Assembly: GCA_013817245.1 (NCBI GenBank)
Contig: JACDDA010000003.1
Coordinates: 169,039 to 233,038, forward strand
Length of the DNA: 64,000 bases
Source: Gammaproteobacteria bacterium
GTDB taxonomy: Bacteria; Pseudomonadota; Gammaproteobacteria; HTCC5015
Direction: 5' to 3'
Positions 1 to 8,540 of the stretch are shown here, piece after piece. The notes beneath the pieces were generated by a model. It was not told the DNA's origin. It made no database searches and was given only the letters and a program-made list of their open reading frames with translations. Within the stretch, counting starts at the first letter, position 1; each line of letters begins with the position of its first letter. The position numbers and the translations under genes were made by a program.

Positions 1-1325
1 GAGGCGCTGCATTACATCATTACGCAGGTTGGCCGCGCTTACACGAAAATGATTTTAATTTGCACAGTGCGTATGGTCGCGGTTTAGATTGGCCTATTGC
101 TTATTCAGATCTGCGTCCTTACTACGATAAAATTCAAACTGAAATTGGTGTCAGTGGTGATAGTAAAGCTGAAACATGGCGTCCGCCTGCAGCGGATTAT
201 CCAATGCCACCGATGCCGAATTTTCCGCACAGCGCCATCATCGCGCGTGGTTTTAATAAATTAGGATTACACACGGCGGCAACTCCCGCCGCCATTAACA
301 CCACTACTTATAATGATCGGCCTGCGTGTATTTATGATGGTTGGTGCGATGCAGGTTGCCCTATTCAAGCGCTTGCGAATCCTTTAGTTACGCATATTCC
401 ACAAGCACGCAAAGCCGGTGCGCAATTTATTACGGGCGTAACGGTTAGTCGACTCTTGATGGATAAAAAAAATCGCGTCAGTGGCGCAGAATATTTTGAT
501 GCTAGCGGCAACGTACATAACATTAACGCAACACTCGTGATACTCGCCGCCTCTGCCATTCAAAATCCGCGCATTTTACTCAACTCCGCTAACAACAAGT
601 TTCCTAATGGTTTAGCGAATCGCAGTGGTTTAGTCGGCCATTATTTTAGTTGTCATAGCATTAGTAGTGTCTACGGTATTTTTACTGATGAAACTCATAA
701 TTATCTGGGTGTACCTACCGGCCAATTAATTTGCCAAGATCATTACGATAATAAAAAACAAAAAAATAGTTTCGGTAGTTACATGTGGGGCATTGGCACC
801 GCATTAAAACCTAACGATATATTAGGCATTGCGATGACACGGCCAGATTTGTTTGGTGCAAAATTACACACTTTCATGCAACAAGCCGCGCAACACATGG
901 GCACCATGAGCTCCGTGAATGAAACGCTTGCGCAAAAAGATAATCGCGTGGAACTCAGTAAAGAACGCGATGTTTTTGGTATACCGCGTGCGCATGTTGT
1001 GCACAGTTTGCATAAAGACAGCGCCAACTTGTGGCAAACAGTTAATCAACAAGGTTTAGAAATTTTTAAAGCAGCAGGGTCTGAACAAAGTTGGAATGGC
1101 CCACTCGTCACCGCGCATGTACTCGGCGGCACTATCATGGGCAAGGATCCACGCAGCTCCGTAACTGATAGTTACGGACACACGCATGACATTCCTAATT
1201 TAATTATTGCGGGTGGCGGATTATTTCCTAGCGTAGGAGCGGTCAGTCCGACGTTTAGTTTATATGCGTTAGCTGCACGCAGCGTCGAACATTTATTAAA
1301 AAATTATCGTGACTACGCCAGTTAA
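1..1325 (+). CDS. GMC-family FAD oxidoreductase, 5' end cut by the window edge
   Basis: The reading frame is open from base 3 and has no start inside the window, so the FAD-binding Rossmann N-terminus lies to the left. What remains is the substrate domain and C-terminus of a glucose-methanol-choline oxidoreductase. It carries a Cys-x5-Cys-x3-Cys motif (CIYDGWCDAGC, near bases 327-359), the pattern that binds a 3Fe-4S cluster in FAD-dependent glucose/gluconate dehydrogenases. The C-terminal block GGTIMGKDPRSSVTDSYGH and NLIIAGGGLFPS is the conserved GMC end with the catalytic region. It is clearly paralogous to the complete gene at 61328-62923, with shared blocks throughout (LANRSGLVG, KPNDILG, GGTIMGK). 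The substrate is unknown; a sugar, polyol or aldonate is likely. The family call is firm, the reaction is not. Confidence 0.9.
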   Translation, partial: GAALHHYAGWPRLHENDFNLHSAYGRGLDWPIAYSDLRPYYDKIQTEIGVSGDSKAETWRPPAADYPMPPMPNFPHSAIIARGFNKLGLHTAATPAAINTTTYNDRPACIYDGWCDAGCPIQALANPLVTHIPQARKAGAQFITGVTVSRLLMDKKNRVSGAEYFDASGNVHNINATLVILAASAIQNPRILLNSANNKFPNGLANRSGLVGHYFSCHSISSVYGIFTDETHNYLGVPTGQLICQDHYDNKKQKNSFGSYMWGIGTALKPNDILGIAMTRPDLFGAKLHTFMQQAAQHMGTMSSVNETLAQKDNRVELSKERDVFGIPRAHVVHSLHKDSANLWQTVNQQGLEIFKAAGSEQSWNGPLVTAHVLGGTIMGKDPRSSVTDSYGHTHDIPNLIIAGGGLFPSVGAVSPTFSLYALAARSVEHLLKNYRDYAS

Positions 1326-1372
1326 AAAAACCTACAAAAAATCAAAAAATAAATTTCAATTCATTGTAAGCA

Positions 1373-2149
1373 CTACTTTTCAACAAACGCACGCTCAATC
1401 ACATAATCGCCCGGCACGCCGGTTTGCGGCGAAATTTTAAAGCCACGCGCATCTAATAAATTACGCGTATCTTGTAACATGGCAGGGCTACCACAAATCA
1501 TGGCACGATCAGTAACCGGATTGAGTGGCGGCAAACCAATATCTTTACATAATTTACCAATCTCAATTAGTTGCGTAAGGCGGCCTTGGTTTCTAAAGGG
1601 CTCGCGCGTAACAGTAGGATAATAAATTAATTTTTCGCGGACTAATTCACCAAAGAACTCATTATCGGGCAATTCTTTGCTAATAAAATCGTGATACGCC
1701 AATTCACTGACATAACGCACACCGTGCACCATAATAATTTTTTCAAAACTTTCGTACACATCCGGATCTTGAATAATGCTAATAAACGGCGCTAAGCCGG
1801 TACCACTGCTAAACAAATAAAGATTTTTACCCGGCAATAAATCATGTGCGACCAAGGTACCCGTAGGCTTGGTGCTCATTAAAATTTTGTCGCCTACTTT
1901 TAAATGCTGTAAACGTGATGTTAATGGGCCATTGGGTACTTTAATACTGAGAAACTCTAAATGCTCAGCGTAATTGGGACTGGCAATAGAATAAGCGCGC
2001 ATTAAGGGCTTACCATTTACTTCCAAACCAATCATCACAAAGTGACCATTTTCAAAACGAAAACTACTATCCCGTGTGGTAGAAAAACTAAACAGGGTTT
2101 CATTCCAGTGCTGCACATGCAACACAGTTTCAGTGATAAATTTTGACAT
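1373..2149 (-). CDS. fpr: ferredoxin/flavodoxin-NADP+ reductase
   Basis: A 258-residue flavoprotein that moves electrons between NADPH and ferredoxin or flavodoxin in the cytoplasm. The FAD-binding motif RAYSIASPNY is at residues 51-60 and the NADP-binding loop SSGTGLAPF at 114-122. The protein has the length and spacing of the bacterial subclass (Azotobacter/E. coli Fpr) and ends in FVEK, resembling the short basic tail of that subclass. It stands 42 bp downstream of the acyl-CoA dehydrogenase on the same strand, so co-transcription is possible. Family members are often tied to oxidative stress or Fe-S supply; nothing here proves that role. No terminator is visible in the A-rich gap to the convergent GMC gene. 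Confidence 0.93.
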   Translation of the reverse strand: MSKFITETVLHVQHWNETLFSFSTTRDSSFRFENGHFVMIGLEVNGKPLMRAYSIASPNYAEHLEFLSIKVPNGPLTSRLQHLKVGDKILMSTKPTGTLVAHDLLPGKNLYLFSSGTGLAPFISIIQDPDVYESFEKIIMVHGVRYVSELAYHDFISKELPDNEFFGELVREKLIYYPTVTREPFRNQGRLTQLIEIGKLCKDIGLPPLNPVTDRAMICGSPAMLQDTRNLLDARGFKISPQTGVPGDYVIERAFVEK

Positions 2150-2191
2150 AACTACATCACACCTACGTGAATCATCAAGATTAAAAAAATA

Positions 2192-3964
2192 TTAAAAATC
2201 ACTTTCTGTAAACGCCATTACACTTTCTGCACCGGCTTGTGCGGCCGCTAAATAGGCATTAGCTCTGGGCATTATTTGATCAGCATAAAAACGTGCGGTG
2301 ATTTTTTTGGTTTTGGCATAATTATCATTCGGCATTTTTTGCTCGGCTATTAATGCAGCTTTTGCTAACAACCAACCACCGGTAACGGTGCCCATCAACA
2401 TCAAGAAATTCCAACCACCATTACCCATCGCAGCAGGATCTTTTTCAAAGTTTTGTATAACCCACTGCACGCCGGCTTGTAATTCTTCAACGCCTTTTTT
2501 CAAAGCCGTATGCGTCGCTGCAAAACTGCTGCCAGCTTGCGCTAAATCAGTAACCGTTTTTTGCATATCATCAAGCAATTGATTCACTGCTTGCGCTTTA
2601 TCCATAAAAATTTTGCGGCGAATTAAGTCGGCGGCTTGGATTGCATTAGTGCCTTCGTAAATAGCGGTAATGCGCACATCACGAGAATATTGCGCAGCGC
2701 CGGTTTCTTCGACGAAACCCATACCGCCATGCACTTGCACACCCCAATAAGTAACTTCTTGTGCAATTTCTGTGGCCCAACCTTTAACGATGGGCGTTAA
2801 TAAATCGACGCGTGCTTGATGAAAGACTTTGGTTTTTTCATCGTCGGCATGATGCGCAAAATCCAAAGAAGCTGCCGCCACATACGCTAAAGAACGACTC
2901 GCTTCCGTTAATGCACGCATGGTCATTAACATACGACGCACATCGGGATGTTTAATAATGCTGACTTGCCCTTCAACGCCCGGCACACGACCTTGACGAC
3001 GTTCTTTGGCATACGCAACGGCGCTTTGATAAGCACGTTCCGCAACGCCAATACCTTGTAAACCTACGGACAAACGCGCGTGATTCATCATTGTAAACAT
3101 GCACGCTAAGCCAGCATTTTCTTTGCCGATTAAATAGCCTACCGCACCACCGTTATCACCAAAACTCATGATGCAGGTGGGACTCGCGTGAATGCCCATT
3201 TTGTGTTCTACCGAGACCACGCGTAAATCATTGCGTTTACCTAAACTACCATCGGCATTAACTAAAAATTTTGGCGCTAAAAATAATGAAATGCCGCGCG
3301 TGCCTGCGGGTGCATCAGGCAGTCGCGCTAACACTAAATGCACAATATTATTAGTAAGCGGATGTTCGCCCCAGGTAATAAAAATTTTCTGGCCGGTAAT
3401 TAAATAATGATCGCCTTGCGGAATCGCTTTGGTTTTTAATTCAGATAAATCCGAACCCGCACTCGGTTCAGTTAAATTCATCGTCGCCGTCCATTCACCG
3501 GAAACCATTTTGTGTAAATAGGTTGCTTTTAAAGCGTCACTCGCATGGGCTTCTACTGTTTCTGCCGCACCATGACCTAATACGGGACATAATGAAAATG
3601 CTAAGTTCGCTGATGAAATCATTTCGATTAGCGACGCGCCAATAATTTGCGGCAAACCCTGGCCGCCAAATTCTGGAAATAACGCCATGCCAGGCCAACC
3701 ACCTTCCACGTATTGATCGTACGCTTCTTTAAAACCATCAGGGACGACCACTGCATCACCGACCACGCGCGCGCCGACGCGATCACCTAAAACATTCAAA
3801 GGTGCGATTACACCATTCGCTAACTTACCTGCTTCCGTTAAAACAGCTTCAGCAATATCAGGTGTCGCTTCTGCATACGCAGGCAAACGATTCAAGGCAT
3901 CTAAACCCGCCAACTCTTGCAAGGTAAACATCATGTCGCGCACGGGGGCAATGTAATCGGTCAT
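2192..3964 (-). CDS. acyl-CoA dehydrogenase, long form with C-terminal extra domain (DmdC-like)
   Basis: A 590-residue FAD enzyme for alpha,beta-desaturation of an acyl-CoA thioester. Ordinary acyl-CoA dehydrogenases have about 380 residues; the extra roughly 120 at the C-terminus match the layout of the 3-methylmercaptopropionyl-CoA/phenylacyl-CoA dehydrogenase subfamily. Visible motifs are MNLTEPSAGSDL (162-173, FAD/substrate loop), GMGFVEETGAAQYSRD and YEGTNAIQAADL, the last holding the usual C-terminal FAD contacts. The start has a good AAGGAG ribosome site. It is followed by fpr and preceded by the AsnC-type protein and CoA ligase, suggesting a module that activates and then oxidises an organic acid. 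The exact substrate cannot be read from sequence. Confidence 0.92.
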   Translation of the reverse strand: MTDYIAPVRDMMFTLQELAGLDALNRLPAYAEATPDIAEAVLTEAGKLANGVIAPLNVLGDRVGARVVGDAVVVPDGFKEAYDQYVEGGWPGMALFPEFGGQGLPQIIGASLIEMISSANLAFSLCPVLGHGAAETVEAHASDALKATYLHKMVSGEWTATMNLTEPSAGSDLSELKTKAIPQGDHYLITGQKIFITWGEHPLTNNIVHLVLARLPDAPAGTRGISLFLAPKFLVNADGSLGKRNDLRVVSVEHKMGIHASPTCIMSFGDNGGAVGYLIGKENAGLACMFTMMNHARLSVGLQGIGVAERAYQSAVAYAKERRQGRVPGVEGQVSIIKHPDVRRMLMTMRALTEASRSLAYVAAASLDFAHHADDEKTKVFHQARVDLLTPIVKGWATEIAQEVTYWGVQVHGGMGFVEETGAAQYSRDVRITAIYEGTNAIQAADLIRRKIFMDKAQAVNQLLDDMQKTVTDLAQAGSSFAATHTALKKGVEELQAGVQWVIQNFEKDPAAMGNGGWNFLMLMGTVTGGWLLAKAALIAEQKMPNDNYAKTKKITARFYADQIMPRANAYLAAAQAGAESVMAFTESDF

Positions 3965-4053
3965 TGGTGATGCTCCTTAAAGTAATAACACTCGCCGCTT
4001 CAGCAGCGCAGGTTTAATTCATAAAAAATTCGGAGTAATGAACTACTAAACGC

Positions 4054-4335
4054 TTATTCTTCCATACCGACAGAAAAAGCCGATTCCAATTCATCACGTG
4101 AATACATTTTAAAAGCAATCAAGGTTTCCAAACTGACGATACCGCCCACTTTTGCCATACGCACGCTGATTAAATCTGCTAATTCATCATTCCGTGTCAC
4201 ACGTGCAATCGCGACTAAATCATAACGTCCTGCAACCGAAAATACTTCACTGCAACCATCGAGCGCTGCCAATTTTTCCGCGACTTCATTAATCATCTGT
4301 GGTTCGGCTTTAATTAAAACAACGGCGCTGACCAT
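4054..4335 (-). CDS. stand-alone Lrp/AsnC effector-binding (RAM) domain protein
   Basis: A 93-residue protein consisting only of the C-terminal ligand-binding/dimerisation domain of Lrp/AsnC regulators (SAVVLIKAEP at the first strand, then SVAGRYDLVAIARV and VSLETLIAFKMYSR). There is no helix-turn-helix, so it cannot bind DNA as Lrp does. Members of this family form oligomeric rings that bind amino acids or other small effectors. The start is preceded by a strong AGGAGC site. The hairpin terminator at 4383-4413 separates it from the CoA ligase upstream, so it probably has its own promoter or relies on read-through. It may sense a metabolite of the adjacent acyl-CoA pathway; that is inference from position. 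Confidence 0.85.
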   Translation of the reverse strand: MVSAVVLIKAEPQMINEVAEKLAALDGCSEVFSVAGRYDLVAIARVTRNDELADLISVRMAKVGGIVSLETLIAFKMYSRDELESAFSVGMEE

Positions 4336-4382
4336 GCGGTGCTCCTTTCCTGGCTAAATCAATAATGAGACTAAGCGTGCAT

Positions 4383-4413
4383 AAAAAAATCGCCGGAGTC
4401 TAGCTCCGGCGAT
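4383..4413 (-). terminator. rho-independent terminator after the CoA ligase
   Basis: A perfect 10-bp stem, ATCGCCGGAG (4389-4398) with CTCCGGCGAT (4404-4413), and a 5-nt loop. On the minus strand it is followed by seven T residues (complement of 4383-4389). It lies just past the stop codon of the ligase at 4442. Confidence 0.9.
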
Positions 4414-4441
4414 ACTTGAACCACATTAACTGCGCAAAAAA

Positions 4442-6073
4442 TTAGGCAGCGCCTTTGGCTTTTTCTAATTCCATTTCACGCAATTTAAAACGCTGTACTT
4501 TGCCCGTATTGGTTTTAGGCAAACTATCTACAAACTCAATTGCCCGTGGATATTTAAACGGTGCAATAGTATTTTTAACATGATCTTGCAAAATCTTTAT
4601 CAGCTCCGGACTCGCTTTCTGATCATCATGCAACACAATATAGGCTTTGACGATATTGCCACGATCTTCATCAGGCGAACTGACAACGCCGGTTTCTTTC
4701 ACCGCAGGATGCGTTAGCAACGCCACTTCCACTTCAGGTCCTGCAATGTTGTAGCCAGACGAAATGATCATGTCATCGGCCCGCGCTTGAAACCAAAAAT
4801 AACCGTCTTCATCCATTTGATAAGTATCGCCGGTCACATTCCAACCATTCGCAACATAGTTTGCTTGGCGATCATCATTCAAATAACGGCAACCGGTAGG
4901 GCCTTTAACCGCCAATTTACCGATACTACCTGCAGGTAAAGGCTGATTTTCATCATCCAACACGCAGGCTTGATAGCCCGGCACGGGTTTACCGGTAGCA
5001 CCTGGGCGAATCTCATCGCCTGCGGCTGAAATAAAGATATGAATCATTTCAGTAGAACCAATGCCATCAATAATACGGTGGCCCGTTGCTTCAAACCAAC
5101 CATCAGAAGTGGGTTTGGGCAAAGGCTCCCCCGCTGATACGCAGAACCGTAAACTAGAAATATCGAATTTCTTCACGTCGGCGGTCATGACACGGTACGC
5201 CGTAGGCGCGGTGAATAAGCCGGTGATTTTGTATTTTTGTACGTAATCTAATAAAACACCTGGCGCAGGTGCTTCAATCATGACGGCGGATCCGCCAAAA
5301 CGCAGCGGGAAAATTAACTCTGCGCCCAAGCCAAACGTAAACGCTAACGGTGGGCTGCCGGCGTAAATATCATTTTCAGTGGTCTTTAAAGTGTAACGCG
5401 CAAAACAATCGGCCATCGCCAACACATCACGATGAAAATGCACAGGAGCTTTTGGTACACCCGTCGTGCCGGAGGTGAATGCTAATAAACAAGGATCATC
5501 ACGATAGGTTTTTACGTTTTCAAACTGATCCGATTTACTCGCCATCAGTTTTTCCAATTCACCATCGCCCCAGGACACTACTTTCTTGAGGTCTTTGGAA
5601 GACTGCGCGGCTTTGCGCAAATCATCGGCTAAACGGCTATCAACCAAACCAATGCTGGTTTTACCTTTATTAATAATGGCTTCTAATTCTGAAGTACGCA
5701 GCATCGGCATCGTCGTCACGACAATACCGCCGGCTTTCACTACTGCGAACCAACAAGCAACTAACATGGGATTATTAGCCGCGCGTAAAATCACGCGATT
5801 GCCTGCGACTAAACCTAAATCTTGCGTTAACACATTGGCGATTTGATTAGATTTTTTTAACAACTCACCATAAGTCCAATTACCGCTATCCGAATAAATA
5901 GCCACCTTATTGGCCTTGCCAGCCGCCACATGTTTATCTAATAACTCAGTCGCACAATTAAGCACTTCAGGATATTGCAGTTCGGGTAAATCAAATAAAA
6001 ACTCTGGCCACTGAGCGACGGGCGGTAAGCCATCACGAACAAAAGTGTCGATATGTGCGGTTGGAGCGCTCAT
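4442..6073 (-). CDS. acyl-CoA synthetase of the benzoate/2-aminobenzoate-CoA ligase group
   Basis: A 543-residue ANL-superfamily enzyme that adenylates a carboxylic acid and transfers it to CoA. The P-loop-like motif LLAFTSGTTGVPKAP, the motif IIDGIGSTEMIHIFIS, the hinge WFQARADDMIISSGYNI and the C-terminal catalytic Lys context PKTNTGKVQRFKL are all present. The N-terminus (FVRDGLPPVAQWPEFLFDLP) resembles 2-aminobenzoate-CoA ligases, which suggests an aromatic or short acyl substrate, but specificity is not proven. It starts after a clear AGGGGG site and ends at a strong terminator. With the downstream acyl-CoA dehydrogenase it likely forms an acid activation and oxidation unit. Confidence 0.88.
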   Translation of the reverse strand: MSAPTAHIDTFVRDGLPPVAQWPEFLFDLPELQYPEVLNCATELLDKHVAAGKANKVAIYSDSGNWTYGELLKKSNQIANVLTQDLGLVAGNRVILRAANNPMLVACWFAVVKAGGIVVTTMPMLRTSELEAIINKGKTSIGLVDSRLADDLRKAAQSSKDLKKVVSWGDGELEKLMASKSDQFENVKTYRDDPCLLAFTSGTTGVPKAPVHFHRDVLAMADCFARYTLKTTENDIYAGSPPLAFTFGLGAELIFPLRFGGSAVMIEAPAPGVLLDYVQKYKITGLFTAPTAYRVMTADVKKFDISSLRFCVSAGEPLPKPTSDGWFEATGHRIIDGIGSTEMIHIFISAAGDEIRPGATGKPVPGYQACVLDDENQPLPAGSIGKLAVKGPTGCRYLNDDRQANYVANGWNVTGDTYQMDEDGYFWFQARADDMIISSGYNIAGPEVEVALLTHPAVKETGVVSSPDEDRGNIVKAYIVLHDDQKASPELIKILQDHVKNTIAPFKYPRAIEFVDSLPKTNTGKVQRFKLREMELEKAKGAA

Positions 6074-6340
6074 GTTTCCCCCTGGAGGATTGCAATCAAA
6101 TCATTTAACGTACATATGGTCGTAACATCAGCAAGGCAAAGTGCCTGCCAGCCCAACTTTTCTTAAGTTGGCGGTGAAATCTGCGCTCTAACGTGTTCCG
6201 CTGAACAAGCAGAGACCCCTTTGCGGCCGCACATTTTAAACGCGAAAGCTGCTCTGTCAATGGTTGCGAAAAAGCCGTGAACTACGCACCATTTTGCAGC
6301 AATTACCGAGGATAAGAACCTTATCTTGCACAACAATGGA

Positions 6341-6862
6341 CTATTTATATTCGACTTTATAGCCACTCTCCTGGTCTTTATTATCAAATCGCGGGTCTTT
6401 CCACATTACAAAGGTATTGGCCATTCGATCATGCAAGCTTTGTCGCCGCGCATCCCGTCCCGCTAAATACAAACTCAACGGCGCGAGCGGCAACAACAAT
6501 AATTTCCAAAAATTGCGCGACCATGCTTGTTTAAAGCTAAGGGTTTTGCCATTTTTATTGACTACCACAATAGCAAATGCACGTTTACTCAAGCCGGCGC
6601 GTTCTGCAGAGCTTTCAAACCACGCGCCATATAAAGCAAATAATAAAATAGGAATGAGCATTAACAGACAATGCCACAGCGGCTGCTCTTCATTCGGAAA
6701 TAATGCAAACACCCCCGCCCACATTACAACCAAGACTGGACACGCTGCAAAAAATCGAATATTGATGCTCGCGTAAATCCGACTTTCATTGCGGGTATTC
6801 AATACCACTAAAAAAGTTATTACACCTAACAAAATAGTTACGCACAAAAAAACTGTTCGCAT
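6341..6862 (-). CDS. RDD-family membrane protein
   Basis: A 173-residue integral membrane protein. Hydrophobic segments lie near residues 3-20, 34-54 and 66-84, followed by the RDD core: YGAWFESSAERAGLSKRAF, then SFKQAWSRNFWKLLLLPLAP and RRQSLHDRMANTFVMW near the end, which holds the conserved Arg and Asp residues. RDD proteins are poorly understood; some affect ion transport. The C-terminus carries a charged tail (DPRFDNKDQESGYKVEYK). The start ATG is 21 bp after the epmA stop on the same strand, so it may be the last gene of an efp-epmA-RDD transcript. Confidence 0.8.
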   Translation of the reverse strand: MRTVFLCVTILLGVITFLVVLNTRNESRIYASINIRFFAACPVLVVMWAGVFALFPNEEQPLWHCLLMLIPILLFALYGAWFESSAERAGLSKRAFAIVVVNKNGKTLSFKQAWSRNFWKLLLLPLAPLSLYLAGRDARRQSLHDRMANTFVMWKDPRFDNKDQESGYKVEYK

Positions 6863-6883
6863 TCATAACCTCACTTTAAGCAG

Positions 6884-7906
6884 TTATTCATTTACAAAGT
6901 CATCGGCAAATGCAGTGACTTGGCGTATATGCGTCGCGTCTAACAACACCATCAGCAAGCGTTCAATGCCTAAAGCAACACCTGCACAACGCGGCAATCC
7001 CATTTGCAATGCCATTAAAAAATTTTCATCAAGCGTCACAGCAGACAAGCCGCGCTGTGCGCGCTGTTGTAGATCAGATTCAAAACGTTGTCGTTGTTCG
7101 ATCGCATCTGTTAATTCATAAAAACCATTCGCCAATTCTAGATCACCCCACAGTAATTCAAAACGTGCGGCAACCGGCGTGACCTTATCGGATGCCATTA
7201 CAATTTGCGCTAAGGCCGCTTGCGAGACAGGATAATCATAAATAAATAAAGGTGATTTGGGTAACTGCGGCAAGATATGCAAACTCAAAATAAAATCCAA
7301 CCAAACATCGCGATTATTTAAAACATTATTTGCATCCAACATGCTATCAGGAATAGCAAAACCAGCAGCAACACAATGTTCTCGCAGCGTAGCCGCGCTG
7401 ATGTTATTTGGATCAAAATCAGCATTAAAACCAGCATATTGTTGAAATAACTGCGCATAAGAATAACGCGGCACCGCAGGACAATCACGCTGTACAATAT
7501 GCAGGCATTCATGTAACAACATTTCTACTTCGTTCATTAACGCGTAATGATCAAAGTCGATGCGATACCATTCCAACAAAGCAAACTCAGGCAAATGTCG
7601 CGCACTTAAATCGTAATCACGAAATACCGTTACGATTTGATAAATAGAAGGACTGCCCGCTGCCAACAAACGCTTCATTGCAAATTCAGGCGAGGTTTGT
7701 AAATAGTGCGCAGTAGGTTGGCCACGTAAATGCAATTTAGCCGTGAGCGGAATGACATTCGGATCTGGATTAGCACTGCGTGACAGCAGCGGCGTTTGTA
7801 CTTCTAATACATCACGCACCGCAAAAAAATTTCGAAGGGTTTTTAATAATTCAGCCCGGATCCGCAATGTGTGCTGCGTAATTCCGGGCTGCCATTGCTC
7901 AGTCAT
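6884..7906 (-). CDS. epmA: EF-P--(R)-beta-lysine ligase
   Basis: A 340-residue class II lysyl-tRNA-synthetase paralogue (also GenX, PoxA, YjeA) without the anticodon-binding domain. It attaches (R)-beta-lysine to Lys34 of EF-P. Class II features are visible: motif 2 region TVFRDYDLSARHLPEFALLEWYR and motif 3 VALGIERLLMVLL at the C-terminus, with the family signature RSANPDPNVIP near the N-terminus. It sits 21 bp after efp on the same strand, and epmB is divergent on the other side of efp, so substrate, mutase and ligase are encoded together. Start context TCAATGACTGAGCAATGG is ordinary. The call is secure. Confidence 0.96.
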   Translation of the reverse strand: MTEQWQPGITQHTLRIRAELLKTLRNFFAVRDVLEVQTPLLSRSANPDPNVIPLTAKLHLRGQPTAHYLQTSPEFAMKRLLAAGSPSIYQIVTVFRDYDLSARHLPEFALLEWYRIDFDHYALMNEVEMLLHECLHIVQRDCPAVPRYSYAQLFQQYAGFNADFDPNNISAATLREHCVAAGFAIPDSMLDANNVLNNRDVWLDFILSLHILPQLPKSPLFIYDYPVSQAALAQIVMASDKVTPVAARFELLWGDLELANGFYELTDAIEQRQRFESDLQQRAQRGLSAVTLDENFLMALQMGLPRCAGVALGIERLLMVLLDATHIRQVTAFADDFVNE

Positions 7907-7927
7907 TGAGATGACTAATTATTCTTT

Positions 7928-8497
7928 TTATTCTTTAAACCGCGACACGTAGCTGTTATTACGCGTGTCCACACGAATCAGCTCACCTTGATCGATAAAC
8001 AACGGAACATACACCACCGCGCCCGTTTCTAATTTGGCTGGTTTCGTACCGCCTTGCACGGTATTTCCGCGCACACCAGGATCAGTTTCGGTTATTTGTA
8101 ACACCACAAAATTAGGCGGCGTTACACATAAAGGTTGGCCATTCCATAATGTCACTTGGCAGGTGCTTTGTTCTTTCAACCAAATTTTTGCGTCACCCAC
8201 GGTTTTTTCATCTGCAGCTAATTGTTCGTAGCTTTCAGTATCCATGAAGTGCCAAAACTCGCCATCGTTATAGAGATATTGTAAATCGGTATCGACCACG
8301 TCAGCGGCTTCAATAGAATCACCAGATTTATACGTGCGTTCGACTACACGACCGGTTTTTAAATTACGAATTTTGACCCGATTAAAGGCTTGGCCTTTAC
8401 CCGGCTGCACAATTTCGTTTTCGACAATACTGGCCGGATCACCATCAAATAAGACTTTCAAGCCGGACTTAAATTCACTAGTGCTGTATGATGCCAC
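7928..8497 (-). CDS. efp: translation elongation factor P, GTG start
   Basis: EF-P binds stalled ribosomes and promotes peptide bonds at consecutive prolines. I choose the GTG at 8495-8497, giving a 189-residue protein starting [12 protein letters not shown]. It has a GGAG site seven bases upstream and gives the family length (E. coli 188). A more upstream TTG at 8515 would swallow that ribosome site. With this start the modified lysine falls exactly at residue 34 in PGKGQAF, the loop that EpmA recognises. All three beta-barrel domains are intact (C-terminus [21 protein letters not shown]). It is followed by epmA, and divergent from epmB with 43 bp between start codons. Confidence 0.97.
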   Translation of the reverse strand: MASYSTSEFKSGLKVLFDGDPASIVENEIVQPGKGQAFNRVKIRNLKTGRVVERTYKSGDSIEAADVVDTDLQYLYNDGEFWHFMDTESYEQLAADEKTVGDAKIWLKEQSTCQVTLWNGQPLCVTPPNFVVLQITETDPGVRGNTVQGGTKPAKLETGAVVYVPLFIDQGELIRVDTRNNSYVSRFKE

Positions 8498-8540
8498 GCA
8501 ATCACTCCGTCTCAACTGGGTGTTGATTCTAAGGGGCGGT

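Noticed and set aside
6163..6387. 74-codon minus-strand frame in the gap before the RDD gene
   Set aside because: Overlaps the end of the RDD gene in another frame, has no ribosome site and no family match. The gap 6074-6340 shows only short inverted repeats (CCAACTT/AAGTTGG near 6153-6171) without a T run.
8334..8540. N-terminal extension of epmB upstream of 8541
   Set aside because: It would overlap efp on the other strand, lacks family similarity, and the ATG at 8541 has its own good ribosome site.
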